Part shown: positions 9,601 through 17,326 of the stretch, in pieces
Layout of the letters: every line of letters begins with the position of its first letter
Numbering within the stretch: position 1 is the stretch's first letter
Notes under the pieces: model-generated
What the model was told of the DNA's origin: nothing
The model's database searches: none
What the model saw: only the letters and a program-made list of their open reading frames with translations
Assembly (NCBI GenBank): GCA_022340865.1
Contig: JAJDNC010000039.1
Span: 1-36,509, forward strand
Direction of reading: 5' to 3'
DNA: 36,509 nucleotides
Source of the DNA: Gemmatimonadota bacterium
GTDB taxonomy: Bacteria > Gemmatimonadota > Gemmatimonadetes > Longimicrobiales > Gaopeijiaceae
Translations under genes and position numbers: made by a program

Positions 9601-9784
9601 GGGTGGTGAGGGTCCGCCACGCCTCGTCGGGCGCCTGTGCCCGCACGCCGGTCGCCGTGAGAAGCACGGCGGCCAGCGCGAGCACGCAGCCGAGAAGGGA
9701 CCATCGGCCGAGACCGACGGCCGTCTTGAAAAAGGCGTTGCGCGTCGCCACCCTACGAGATCCTTTCCTTCGAGGGGATCTCAT
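6659..9784 (-). CDS. Surface protein: gluzincin-type peptidase domain + TolB-like propeller + Omp85-type barrel
   Basis: This 1041-residue protein has three visible parts. After a signal peptide (hydrophobic core about 28-46, ending RAQA) comes a peptidase-MA/M1-like domain with HELTH at 151-155 and a downstream SIEGTAVWYE motif whose Glu (about 195) fits the third zinc ligand of gluzincins. The middle has TolB/WD40-like propeller blades (ISPDGKRLAYVW, VSPDGRWIAATRW, WTPDGRTLLWASDRSG, VDPSGRWLYVSEY). The last third is a beta-barrel with the Omp85/surface-antigen motif VRGYPQ at about 925 and a C-terminal LRLGVPF. It is therefore probably anchored in the outer membrane with the protease and propeller in the periplasm or outside. 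The ATG at 9784 has GGAGGA 9 bases upstream; a GTG at 9751 is an alternative. The start is only 6 bp from the divergent gene at 9791. Confidence 0.88.
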   Translation of the reverse strand: MRSPRRKGSRRVATRNAFFKTAVGLGRWSLLGCVLALAAVLLTATGVRAQAPDEAWRTLTTQHFRVTFPKGLETLGRRAGNRAEVAWAELSKDFVKPPSGKIDILLTDHIDLANGSTEVTPSNRIVIYARPPVDDPDLGYFDDWLELVITHELTHAFHLDETGPLGRVARAVFGRVDVTWPFFPDLGLPRWSIEGTAVWYESDLTHSGRERGTYQEMQIRTAILEHDFERLDQASGESPVWPAGDRSYLYGARFFQYLTDKYGGAKMGAFARAVAGQWIPYRLDAAGRAAFGHSISDEWKAWKDSLEEEYAHLDDRLRAFGPLTPVERLSNGARYGFNARISPDGKRLAYVWADGRFDTQVREATPQGTDPRELGRSNGLATFDWMPDGSILMSQLQMKDPYRAYDDLYVISPDGHERRLTYHARLDHPSVAPGGRWAVAVQEGNGRAGLVRVDLATGAVHTICDPRLDTLWTFPRVSPDGRWIAATRWTPGAYSDVVVIDTTCHVKLALTHDRAVDLAPAWTPDGRTLLWASDRSGISNILAADVDPEAGTAGPLRMVTNVETGVGYPSVDPSGRWLYVSEYHANGWDVGRMALTPSRWRPAPPVAARFDAPPRSEAAEDAEASGPVRSYSAAATLRPYYWEPTYSAAIRTGAVRTPTLFLRSRQILGPSVGVKTSGKDLAGRHSFDASGRVFTNGGNRVDGSASYTYAGLGNPVFSAGVSQTWNEDGVRLGQQQQNAPYDTLFPLLRERTVGASVTVTHARWRRAFAVSLGESLVWDHRDLLGNNLQPSTTYRLTLPDTRLNDLRLTFQYTTARTHSFQIGQSQGFSVLVRGRTRKDLSVPDTLAHHAGWDASLDDVIAELRAYRSLHGPGFAAHVLAVRGSFGYAEGPGANAGWYTVGGASGTTETVSGLSLFGGKPLFFPVRGYPQAMRSGREAWSASAEYRFPIFLLDRGLGAWPLSLDRIMGALFFDAGNAWGPEMANTSGYFSPRQATLASVGGELTTNVLSFWTVSWSVRLGVGVPLVDGNGASFYLRLGVPF

Positions 9785-9790
9785 CTCGGC

Positions 9791-10468
9791 ATGTCCTCCG
9801 ATCAGAGCTTCTGGTATCGTCTGGGGTTCGCCCTGGAGCGCGCCCGCGGCGCCCCCGCCAAGCGCAGGGGAAAAGGGGCGCGCAAGCTCGCGTCCCTCAA
9901 GGAGCGCACCCGCGGTCCCACGCCTCCGACGCGCCCCGTCAAGGACGATCTGCTGTCCGCCGGCACCACCGCTCTCGCGGTGAAGGCGCTGGACGTCTGG
10001 CGGCCCCGCGGCGGCGTCGGCCCCGTCCGTCTGGTGAAGGCCGGCCTCGCCGGCGCCGGAGCCGCGCTCCTCGTGGACCTCGTCCGACCTGTGCTCAGGG
10101 GGAAGGGAGACGCTCTGCCCCTGGACCGCTCCACCGTGGACCGCCTGCTCTCCGGTGCCGTCCAGGGCATCCTCTATGCGGGCGTCGTGGAGCCCCGCAT
10201 TCCAGGTCCGCCCCTGCTCAAGGGCACGCTCTACGGGAGCACGGAGTACGTCGCCGATCCCCAGGGGGGCCTCACACGGCTGCTGGGCACCCGAAGCGCC
10301 CTCCGCCGCACCCCCCTGGTCTCCCTGCTGGCGCGTCTCCTCGGGGACCTCGACGCTCACGACCGGGTCTACCTGGAGCACGTCACGTTCGGCATCCTGC
10401 TGGCCCTCCTCTACGGATCGAGTCCGCGCAGCAACGGGATCGCACCACCCGACAGGGTCGTCGAATAG
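9791..10468 (+). CDS. Conserved hypothetical protein with short hydrophobic segments
   Basis: This 225-residue protein starts at an ATG with a weak GAGGGG upstream. It begins FWYRLGFALERARG, followed by a basic Arg/Lys-rich stretch. Two hydrophobic segments follow: VKAGLAGAGAALLVDLV (about 90-110) and VTFGILLALLYGS near the C-terminus. A central LYAGVVEPRIPGPPLLKG motif lies between them. I recognise no named family. The open frame continues upstream across the opposite-strand gene, but that part is only a shadow. The gene lies head-to-head with the gene starting at 9784 (6 bp between start codons), and its last 58 bp overlap the convergent gene ending at 10411. Its promoter must therefore lie inside its neighbour. 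Confidence 0.7.
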   Translation: MSSDQSFWYRLGFALERARGAPAKRRGKGARKLASLKERTRGPTPPTRPVKDDLLSAGTTALAVKALDVWRPRGGVGPVRLVKAGLAGAGAALLVDLVRPVLRGKGDALPLDRSTVDRLLSGAVQGILYAGVVEPRIPGPPLLKGTLYGSTEYVADPQGGLTRLLGTRSALRRTPLVSLLARLLGDLDAHDRVYLEHVTFGILLALLYGSSPRSNGIAPPDRVVE

Positions 10469-12255
10469 GGCGCGGCGCCGTTACCCCGCACGTACGACGC
10501 AGGACACCGCACGATGCGTACCTCTCCCGACGGGGACGACGCCGTGCGCTCCGCGGGCGGGAGGATCCCCAGCATCGGTAGCGTCAACGAGCCGGCGCCG
10601 CCGCCTCCCTGGAACCCGCGAAGGGCACAGAAGGCTCCCGGGTCCTTGCGCACGGCCCCGGCGACGTAGCGCCCGGCGAGACCGTCCCACTGGTCCACGA
10701 GGACGTAGCGGACGCCCAGGCTGTCGGCCAACGCGAGGAGCGCACGGGGATCGTCGTTGAAGGGAAAGGTCCGGCTGGGCACGCCGCTCTCGACGTAGAA
10801 CAGGCGGGGCTTGCGGGTGAGGACGGCCGAGCCGTCGGGGAGGTTCGCACCCGACCACGCGGCGGCATCCACGAAGCTCTCGACGCGCGGCCCGTAACAT
10901 GCGAAGGGGCCGCTGGCACGCACCGCCGCGGCGCACGCCGAGGCCTCACCCACCGCACCGGTCCAGGATTTCAGCGCCGGCAGCACCACCACCAGGAAAG
11001 CCGCCGCGCCCACGAGGGTGCCCGTGCTCCGCCCCAGACGCCGCCCTCCCCACAGGATGGCGAGCGCGGCGTATCCGAAGAGAAGCGGGAAGAGCGGAAG
11101 CGCGAAGCGATCTCCCGACCACACCACGGGCCAGAGCAGGATGAGGCCGGCATACAGCGGCAGGAAGAGCTCGGAGGGCCCGATGCGCGCGCGCAGGGAG
11201 CGGACCCATCCGATGAGGGCCCCGGCGAAGAGCGCGACCCCCAGGACGGAGGTCGCGGAGCCCCGCGTCCCCGTGACGCCGCCGGGCAGGTACGTGCCGA
11301 TGTAGCCGACGAGGTTGGCGCCGAAACGGCTCGCGAGGCCCGCCAGCCCCACCCGCCCCAGCTCCGGGTTGTAGGGATCCACGAGCCAGAACTCGGAGCC
11401 GTATCCCGCGTGCCCCACGGCCCGGGAGCGCAGCCACCACAGGAGCACCGGCACGCCCAGACCCACCGCCGACGCCGCCAGGGCGCGCCAGCGCCGCCGC
11501 AGCGCCAACCACGCCAGGAGGGCCACCAGGAGCGGAATTCCCGCCGAGCGCGTGAAGTAGGCGAGGCCCGCCGCCACCACGCCGAGCCCGAGCCAACCGG
11601 CGTGCGCCGTTCCGGAGCCGACGGCTCCGGACGCGGGGGCGGCTCCGCCGCCGCCGCCGGACCTCTCGCCGGGGCCGTCCTCCCCTGCCTCTCGCCCCTC
11701 GTCGGCATGATCGAGAGCCCACAGGGAGAGCAGCGTCAAGGCGAGGAAGAGGGGGTCGGAGAGGACCCAGTGGCTGTAGTAGACCACCGCCGAGGAGAGG
11801 GCAACCGCCAGGGCGACCCCCGACGCGGCCAGGGAGCCGAGACGACGACGGGCCCACAGGTGCGCGAGCACGGCCACGGCGACGGTGGACGCGACGGCGA
11901 CGCTCTTCAGTCCCACCCACCCCCTCACGCCGAGGAGCATGAGAACGGCGAGCATTCCCGGGAAGACCGGGGGATACTTGGTGTGCGGCAGCCTCGCCGG
12001 GTCGAAGAGCTCGGTGTAGGCGTGGTTCTTGAGCAGCGAATACGCCAACGTGACGTACCCGGCGTTGTCTCCTCCGGTATGTGGCGCGGGGTTGAAGGCG
12101 GCGAGCACCGCCGCCAGGGTGATCACGGCGATGCCCAGCGGAAGCGCCCAGCGCAACCATGGGCGTTCGCCGGCCCGCGTGGCGTCGGGCGGGGAGGGGG
12201 CAGCGGAGTCGCGCGCGTTCGCGCGGGTCCGGGCGCGTCCCGGCTTCCGGGTCAT
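10411..12255 (-). CDS. Multi-spanning membrane protein, GT39/ArnT-like glycosyltransferase
   Basis: This 614-residue integral membrane protein has about ten or more hydrophobic segments. After the first membrane segment (about 37-54) comes a loop with HTGGDNAGYVTLAYSLL (Asp near 63) and KYPPVFPGMLAVL. This is the layout of GT-C enzymes of the dolichyl-phosphate-mannose/ArnT type, which use a polyprenyl-phosphate sugar donor and an acidic residue in the first loop. The C-terminal soluble part contains SLGVRYVLVDQWD. A low-complexity Gly/Ala/Glu loop (about residues 190-215) separates membrane segments. Donor and acceptor are unknown. Its ATG overlaps the murQ stop (ATGA), so the two are translationally coupled. 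Its 3' end overlaps the convergent gene by 58 bp. Confidence 0.72.
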   Translation of the reverse strand: MTRKPGRARTRANARDSAAPSPPDATRAGERPWLRWALPLGIAVITLAAVLAAFNPAPHTGGDNAGYVTLAYSLLKNHAYTELFDPARLPHTKYPPVFPGMLAVLMLLGVRGWVGLKSVAVASTVAVAVLAHLWARRRLGSLAASGVALAVALSSAVVYYSHWVLSDPLFLALTLLSLWALDHADEGREAGEDGPGERSGGGGGAAPASGAVGSGTAHAGWLGLGVVAAGLAYFTRSAGIPLLVALLAWLALRRRWRALAASAVGLGVPVLLWWLRSRAVGHAGYGSEFWLVDPYNPELGRVGLAGLASRFGANLVGYIGTYLPGGVTGTRGSATSVLGVALFAGALIGWVRSLRARIGPSELFLPLYAGLILLWPVVWSGDRFALPLFPLLFGYAALAILWGGRRLGRSTGTLVGAAAFLVVVLPALKSWTGAVGEASACAAAVRASGPFACYGPRVESFVDAAAWSGANLPDGSAVLTRKPRLFYVESGVPSRTFPFNDDPRALLALADSLGVRYVLVDQWDGLAGRYVAGAVRKDPGAFCALRGFQGGGGAGSLTLPMLGILPPAERTASSPSGEVRIVRCPASYVRGNGAAPYSTTLSGGAIPLLRGLDP

Positions 12256-13151
12256 TCCGGTGTACCCATCACCCGCGTGACCAGGCCCCCGGCCTCGGCC
12301 AGCCGCGCCCGCGCTTCGTCGGCGTCCACCCCCAGGCGCCCCATGACCAGCGCGGTCTTCACGTGGCCTCCGGCGCGCTCCAGGAGCTCGGCGGCGGCGG
12401 GGCGCTCCACTCCCAGGGTCTCCACGAGGATGCGCTCGCCCCGGTCCCTGAGCTTCTCGCACGTCACCTGCAGATCCACCATGAGGTTCCCGTACACCTT
12501 CCCCAGCCGGATCATGGCGCCGGTGGTGATGGTGTTCAGGACCAGCTTGGTGGCGGTACCGGCCTTCATGCGCGTGGAGCCGGTGATCACCTCGGGACCC
12601 ACCAGCGGTGCGATGACCACGTCGTGGCGGGCGAGGAGGTCCCGTGACGGATAGGTGCAGAGAAGGAACCCCGTGCGGGCACCCAGCTCCCGGGCCCGGG
12701 CCAGCGCGCCGTGCACGAACGGGGTGCTGCCGGAGGTGGCGATCCCGAGAACGAAGTCCGAGGACCTCACCCCCGCCTCGTCGACGGCGGTGACCCCGGC
12801 GTCGGGACGGTCCTCGGCGCCCTCCTGGGCGCGCACCAGCGCGGCGTGTCCGCCGGCGATGATGCCCTGCACCATCGACGGATCGGTGCCGTAGGTGGGC
12901 GGCATCTCCGCGGCGTCGAGCACACCCAGGCGGCCGGAGGTTCCAGCCCCCACGTAGAAGAGTCGGCCGCCCGCCCGGAACGCGGCCTCCACCAGCTCCA
13001 GCGCCCGCGCGATGGCCTCCCGCTCCTCCCCGACGGCCTCGGCGACCATGCGATCTTCGGCGTTGATGAGGTCCACGATCTCCAGCGGCTCCAGCGCGTC
13101 GATGCGGCGGGAGCGTGGGTTGCTCTGTTCGGTGAGACGTGGATCTGGCAT
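12252..13151 (-). CDS. murQ: N-acetylmuramic acid 6-phosphate etherase
   Basis: MurQ cleaves the lactyl ether of N-acetylmuramate 6-phosphate to GlcNAc 6-phosphate and D-lactate in cell-wall recycling. The 299-residue length is typical. The N-terminal LTEQSNPRSRRID and the SIS-domain motif GAGTSGRLGVLDAAEMPPTYG (about 69-88; Glu82 corresponds to E. coli Glu83) are diagnostic. GAEDRPDAG supplies the second catalytic glutamate (about Glu113), and GPEVITGSTRMKAGTATK is also conserved. The ATG at 13151 is preceded by GGAGGA at very short spacing. Its stop overlaps the start of the GT39-like gene. The usual partners anmK and murP are not in this window. It is divergent from the gamma-glutamyltransferase gene. 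Confidence 0.96.
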   Translation of the reverse strand: MPDPRLTEQSNPRSRRIDALEPLEIVDLINAEDRMVAEAVGEEREAIARALELVEAAFRAGGRLFYVGAGTSGRLGVLDAAEMPPTYGTDPSMVQGIIAGGHAALVRAQEGAEDRPDAGVTAVDEAGVRSSDFVLGIATSGSTPFVHGALARARELGARTGFLLCTYPSRDLLARHDVVIAPLVGPEVITGSTRMKAGTATKLVLNTITTGAMIRLGKVYGNLMVDLQVTCEKLRDRGERILVETLGVERPAAAELLERAGGHVKTALVMGRLGVDADEARARLAEAGGLVTRVMGTPE

Positions 13152-13278
13152 GGTCCTCCGACCCGCTTGTGGGTCGACGGGAGAGCCGATATCGTCGGCG
13201 ACGAATGGTATCCGAGGGGGCGGAGGGCTGCAACGAAGCGTCCCGCCGCTCCCGTCACGCCGAGCTTTCGAGGCTTCC

Positions 13279-15039
13279 ATGTCGATGCCGCACCGCGCCG
13301 CCCGGACCCTCTCCCTTCTGCTGGCCGCCGCGCTGGCTTCCTGCTCCGGCAGGACCACCCAAGCCGGTACCTCGAACCTCTTTCCCGCGGGGTGGCCCTA
13401 CTCGGCGACGGCGACGCCGGTCACCGCCACCCACGGGATGGTGGTCACCACCGATGAGCTGGCCAGCCAGGTGGGTGTGGACATCCTCAAAGCCGGGGGC
13501 AACGCGGTGGACGCCGCAGTGGCGGTGCAGTTCGCCCTGGCGGTGGTGGACCCCGAGGCCGGCAACATAGGGGGCGGCGGGTTCATGGTGGTGCGTCTGG
13601 CCGACGGCACGTCGGCGGCCCTGGACTTCCGGGAGAAGGCGCCCCTGGCGGCCACCGCCAACATGTACCTGGACGCCAAGGGCAACGTCACGGACAAGTC
13701 CCTGGTGGGGGATCTGGCGGCGGGCGTCCCGGGGAGCGTCATGGGGATGTGGGAGGCGCACAAGCGCTTCGGCTCGCTCCCCTGGGCCAGGCTCCTCCAG
13801 CCCGCCATCAACCTCGCGGCGAACGGCTTTCCCGTCCGGCCCCGCTTCCTAAAGTCCCTGGACTCGAGGATGGTACAGAAGCTCTCGGCCGATCCCGCGT
13901 CGGCGGCTCAGTTCCTCCCCAGGAACGGGCAGCCGCCCCAGCAGGGTGACACCCTGCATCAGCCCGACCTGGCCGCCACCCTCCGCCTCATCCAGAAGGA
14001 AGGGCCCGACGGCTTTTACAAGGGGAGGACCGCGGACCTCATCGTCGCCGAGATGAAGCGCGGCCACGGGATCATCACCCAACAGGACCTCGACCAGTAC
14101 CAGGCGCTGTGGCGCGACCCCATCAGGTTCACGTACCGCGGTGATACGATCATCTCGATGCCGCCGTCGTCGTCGGGTGGGGTCACCATGGCGGAGATCG
14201 CGAACATCCTGTCCCGCTACCAGCTCGATTCCATGCCCTGGCACGGCGCGGAGATGATCCACCTCTACGCCGAGGCCTTCAAGCGTGCGTACGCGGACCG
14301 GAACTACTACCTCGCCGATCCGGCCTTCGTGAAGATGCCCATCGAGAGGCTGACCTCCATGGCGTACGCGGACCAGCGCGCCGCCGACATCCAGATGGAC
14401 AAGGCGACGCCGTCGTCGGAGATCAAGCCGGGGGCGGGTCCGCTCCAGGAAGGAACGAACACCACCCACTACTCCATCGTGGACTCCGCGGGCGACGCGG
14501 TGGCGGTGACCACGACGCTGAACTCCCTGTACGGATGCGGTGTCACCGTGGCGGGCGCGGGGTTCGTGCTGAACAACGAGATGGACGACTTCACGTCCAA
14601 GCCCGGCACCCCCAACCAGTACGGCCTGGTCCAGGGGAAGGCCAACGCCATCGCCCCGGGCAAGCGGATGCTCTCGGCCATGACGCCCACCGTCGTGGTG
14701 GGGCCGGCGGGCAAGCTGCAGATGGTGACGGGGACGCCCGGTGGCTCCACCATCATCACCACGGTGTTCCAGACCATCTCCAACGTGCTGGACTACCACA
14801 TGAACGTGGTGCAGGCGGTGGACGCGCCCCGGGTGCACCACCAGGACCTCCCCGACCAGATCTTCTACGAGCACCAGGGTCTGGACTCGGCGACGGTGGC
14901 GCAGCTCCAGCAGATGGGGTACAAGATGGTGGAGCGCAGGGGGGTGAGCGGGGACGTGCAGATGATCGTGGTGCAGCCCGACGGGACGCTGTCGGCGTGG
15001 TCGGACCCCCGGCGGGGAGGGCGGGCCATCGGGTACTGA
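13279..15039 (+). CDS. ggt: Gamma-glutamyltransferase, lipoprotein form
   Basis: It transfers or hydrolyses the gamma-glutamyl group of glutathione and related peptides outside the cytoplasm. The 586-residue precursor starts MSMPHRAARTLSLLLAAALASC, with a lipobox (L19-A20-S21-C22), so it should be membrane-anchored. Hallmarks are GGNAVDAAVAVQFALAVVDP, GNIGGGGFMVV and FREKAP. The autoprocessing site NTTHYSIVD carries the nucleophile Thr near 395, which matches E. coli Thr391 in position and context. The protein ends with WSDPRRGGRAIGY. Both large and small subunits are intact in one frame. The ribosome-binding site is weak (GAGG 5 bases before the ATG); an ATG two codons later is possible. An ABC exporter follows after 58 bp on the same strand. 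Confidence 0.95.
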   Translation: MSMPHRAARTLSLLLAAALASCSGRTTQAGTSNLFPAGWPYSATATPVTATHGMVVTTDELASQVGVDILKAGGNAVDAAVAVQFALAVVDPEAGNIGGGGFMVVRLADGTSAALDFREKAPLAATANMYLDAKGNVTDKSLVGDLAAGVPGSVMGMWEAHKRFGSLPWARLLQPAINLAANGFPVRPRFLKSLDSRMVQKLSADPASAAQFLPRNGQPPQQGDTLHQPDLAATLRLIQKEGPDGFYKGRTADLIVAEMKRGHGIITQQDLDQYQALWRDPIRFTYRGDTIISMPPSSSGGVTMAEIANILSRYQLDSMPWHGAEMIHLYAEAFKRAYADRNYYLADPAFVKMPIERLTSMAYADQRAADIQMDKATPSSEIKPGAGPLQEGTNTTHYSIVDSAGDAVAVTTTLNSLYGCGVTVAGAGFVLNNEMDDFTSKPGTPNQYGLVQGKANAIAPGKRMLSAMTPTVVVGPAGKLQMVTGTPGGSTIITTVFQTISNVLDYHMNVVQAVDAPRVHHQDLPDQIFYEHQGLDSATVAQLQQMGYKMVERRGVSGDVQMIVVQPDGTLSAWSDPRRGGRAIGY

Positions 15040-15097
15040 CGCGCCCCATCGCAGGGAGCTGGAACCGGGCATCCCCGGCGGGTAGTCATTCCGACCT

Positions 15098-16990
15098 ATG
15101 AAAGAGCTGCGCACCGTCCTGCCCTACTTCCGCCCCTACACGAAGGGCTTCGTGTGGGGGATGGTGCTCGTGGTGCTCGCGAACGCCTTCCAGGTGGCGG
15201 GACCGTGGCTCATGAAGCTCGCCATCGACGGGCTGGGCTCGCCGGACCTCACGGTGCAGAGGATCCTCGTGCTGGCGGCGCTCATCGTGGTGGCCGCCCT
15301 GCTGGGTGGAGCCGCGCGCTTCGGCATGCGCCAGATCCTCAACAGCGTGAGCCGGCGCATGGAGGCCGACCTCCGCGACGACTTCTTCGCCCATCTGCTG
15401 CGCCTGGACCCGACCTTCTACGGCTCTACGCGCACCGGCGATCTCATGAGCCACGCCACCAATGACACGCTGGCGGTGCGCATGGCGGTGGGGCCGGCCG
15501 TGATGTACTCGGTGAACACCGTGGTGAGCTTCGCCTTCGGGCTGGCGCTCATGCTCTACATCAGCCCGCATCTGACGGCGTACGCGATGATCCCCATGGT
15601 GATCCTGCCGCCCGTGGTGCTGGGGTTCGGCAAGGTGATCCACCGGCGCTTCGAGGCCATTCAGGAGCAGTTCTCGACGCTCTCCACCATGGTGCAGGAG
15701 AACCTCACGGGCGTGCGCATCGTGCGCGCGTATACGCAGGAGGACGACCAGGCCGCGCGCTTCGATGCTCTCAACGACGACTACCGCCGGCGCAACATGG
15801 GCCTGGCGTACTCGGCGGGGGCGTTCTTCCCGATGCTCGGCCTCATCGCGGGGCTGGCCATGGTCCTGGTGCTGTGGCTGGGCGGGAGGGAGGTCATCGC
15901 CGGGACCATCACCGTGGGGGACTTCGTCGCGTTCGGCTTCTACCTCGTGCTGCTGATCTGGCCGATGATCGCGTTGGGATGGGTGGTGAACCTGTACCAG
16001 CGCGGCGCCGCCTCCATGGGCAGGATCAACCGGATCATGCGCACGCAGCCGGTGGTGACCACGCCGGAGGAGCCCACCTCCCTCGACGCGGCGGAGGGAC
16101 GGGTGACGTTCCGGGACGTCACCTTCGCGTATCCCGGGACGTCGCGCCCCGTGCTGGACGGCGTGAGCTTCGAGGCCGAGCCGGGACAGACCGTGGCGCT
16201 GGTGGGGCCCACCGGCGCGGGCAAGAGCACCTTGATCGCGTTGCTGGCGCGGCTGTACGACCCGACCTCCGGCGAGGTGCTCATCGACGGCGTCCCCCTG
16301 ACCCGGGTGGACCCCCGGGACGTCAGACGGCGCATAGGCATGGTGCCCCAAGACGCGTTCCTCTTCTCGGATACCATCGAGGGGAACATCGGCCTGGGGA
16401 TCGAGGAGGACGGGAGATCCAACGGCGCGAGCGGCGACCTCGAGGCGGCGGCGGGCGCGTCCGGCCCCGACGGGCGTCCCGGCGGAGCGGCCCGTGAAGC
16501 GGAGCCCTCCACGGTCTCCGAGCAGCGTGCGGTGGCGCCACGCGACGCCGTGCTCCGCGCCGCCGCAACGGCACAGCTCCACGACCAGATCGTGGAGTTT
16601 CCCGAAGGTTACGGGACCATGCTCGGCGAGCGAGGCATCAACCTGTCCGGCGGGCAGAAGCAGCGGGCCACGCTGGCGCGGGCGCTGGCCCGCAACCCCC
16701 TCATCCTGGTGCTGGACGACGCGCTGAGCGCGGTGGATACCCATACCGAGGCGCGGATCCTCGCGGACCTGCGCAGCGAGCTCCTGGGACGCACGGCGTT
16801 CATCATCTCGCACCGGGTCTCGGCGGTCATGAACGCCGATCAGATCCTGGTGCTGGACGAGGGCAGGATCGTGGAGCGCGGGACACACAACCAGCTCGTC
16901 GCCGCCGGTGGCACGTACGCGCGCCTGCTCCGCCGGCAGATGCTCGAGGAGACGCTGGAGTCCGAAGCGGTGGGGGTGCCGGCGGACTGA
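15098..16990 (+). CDS. ABC exporter half-transporter (MdlB/SmdA-type, membrane domain fused to ATPase)
   Basis: This 630-residue protein has six membrane segments in residues 1-300 and an ATP-binding domain from about 335. Walker A is GPTGAGKST (Gly370; Lys376), the Q-loop is MVPQD (Gln418), the signature is LSGGQ (516-520), Walker B is LILVLDDALSAVD, and the H-loop is IISHR. These define a type IV multidrug/lipid exporter that works as a dimer. Between Q-loop and signature there is an extra low-complexity stretch, about residues 436-481, rich in Gly, Ala, Ser and Glu; most relatives have about 55-60 residues between these motifs and this one has about 98. Only one half-transporter is present, so it forms a homodimer or pairs with a partner encoded elsewhere. 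Substrate unknown. Confidence 0.93.
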   Translation: MKELRTVLPYFRPYTKGFVWGMVLVVLANAFQVAGPWLMKLAIDGLGSPDLTVQRILVLAALIVVAALLGGAARFGMRQILNSVSRRMEADLRDDFFAHLLRLDPTFYGSTRTGDLMSHATNDTLAVRMAVGPAVMYSVNTVVSFAFGLALMLYISPHLTAYAMIPMVILPPVVLGFGKVIHRRFEAIQEQFSTLSTMVQENLTGVRIVRAYTQEDDQAARFDALNDDYRRRNMGLAYSAGAFFPMLGLIAGLAMVLVLWLGGREVIAGTITVGDFVAFGFYLVLLIWPMIALGWVVNLYQRGAASMGRINRIMRTQPVVTTPEEPTSLDAAEGRVTFRDVTFAYPGTSRPVLDGVSFEAEPGQTVALVGPTGAGKSTLIALLARLYDPTSGEVLIDGVPLTRVDPRDVRRRIGMVPQDAFLFSDTIEGNIGLGIEEDGRSNGASGDLEAAAGASGPDGRPGGAAREAEPSTVSEQRAVAPRDAVLRAAATAQLHDQIVEFPEGYGTMLGERGINLSGGQKQRATLARALARNPLILVLDDALSAVDTHTEARILADLRSELLGRTAFIISHRVSAVMNADQILVLDEGRIVERGTHNQLVAAGGTYARLLRRQMLEETLESEAVGVPAD

Positions 16991-17326
16991 ACAGGTGAAC
17001 CTGAGACCACATCCAGGAAGACGGCACCCGCGGTCTCTGGCCTCCAACCCACGGCGCAGTGCCGGCGGGATCGTCCGGGTTCTGCGGCCCGCGTCGACGC
17101 TCGACCCGTCGGGGCGTGCCGCGCGAGAACCGAACAGGCGGACCTCTCGGGGGCCGGAGGCGACGACGCACCGGTTGCATCCACCACGGACAGGACATAC
17201 TCCGCCGAACGCCGACGGCCCGAATCCGGCGCTGCAACTATCCCGTCGAGTCACCCGGCCTTATATTCCAGATCCTGATATACCAGTCCGTGTAATACGA
17301 AACCCCGGAACCGAGGGGAACGGCTC
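16991..17326. other. 336-bp intergenic region upstream of the first PadR module
   Basis: The first 270 bp are GC-rich with no convincing gene or hairpin. The last 65 bp before the PadR start are AT-richer and contain an inverted repeat and a possible TAATAC -10 element (17293-17298); a matching -35 is unclear. Confidence 0.45.
17262..17282. promoter_or_regulatory. Candidate PadR operator 1 (imperfect inverted repeat)
   Basis: TATAT-TC-CAG-ATC-CTG-ATATA is an inverted repeat with a two-base asymmetry, centred on ATC at 17272-17274, about 45 bp upstream of the first padR-like gene. PadR regulators usually bind inverted repeats in their own promoters. Assignment is by position only. Confidence 0.35.

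Noticed and set aside
7154..9790. Very long plus-strand open frame leading into the gene at 9791
   Set aside because: It is the antisense shadow of the peptidase-propeller-barrel gene in a high-GC genome. Recognisable protein begins only at the ATG at 9791.
15086..17254. Minus-strand open frame of 722 codons opposite the ABC exporter
   Set aside because: It is an antisense shadow of a well-supported ABC exporter, and the His/Gln/Arg-rich translation shows no domain.
16991..17260. Possible small gene between the ABC exporter and the first PadR
   Set aside because: Short open frames exist but lack ribosome-binding sites, and their Arg/Pro/Thr-rich translations have no recognisable feature.
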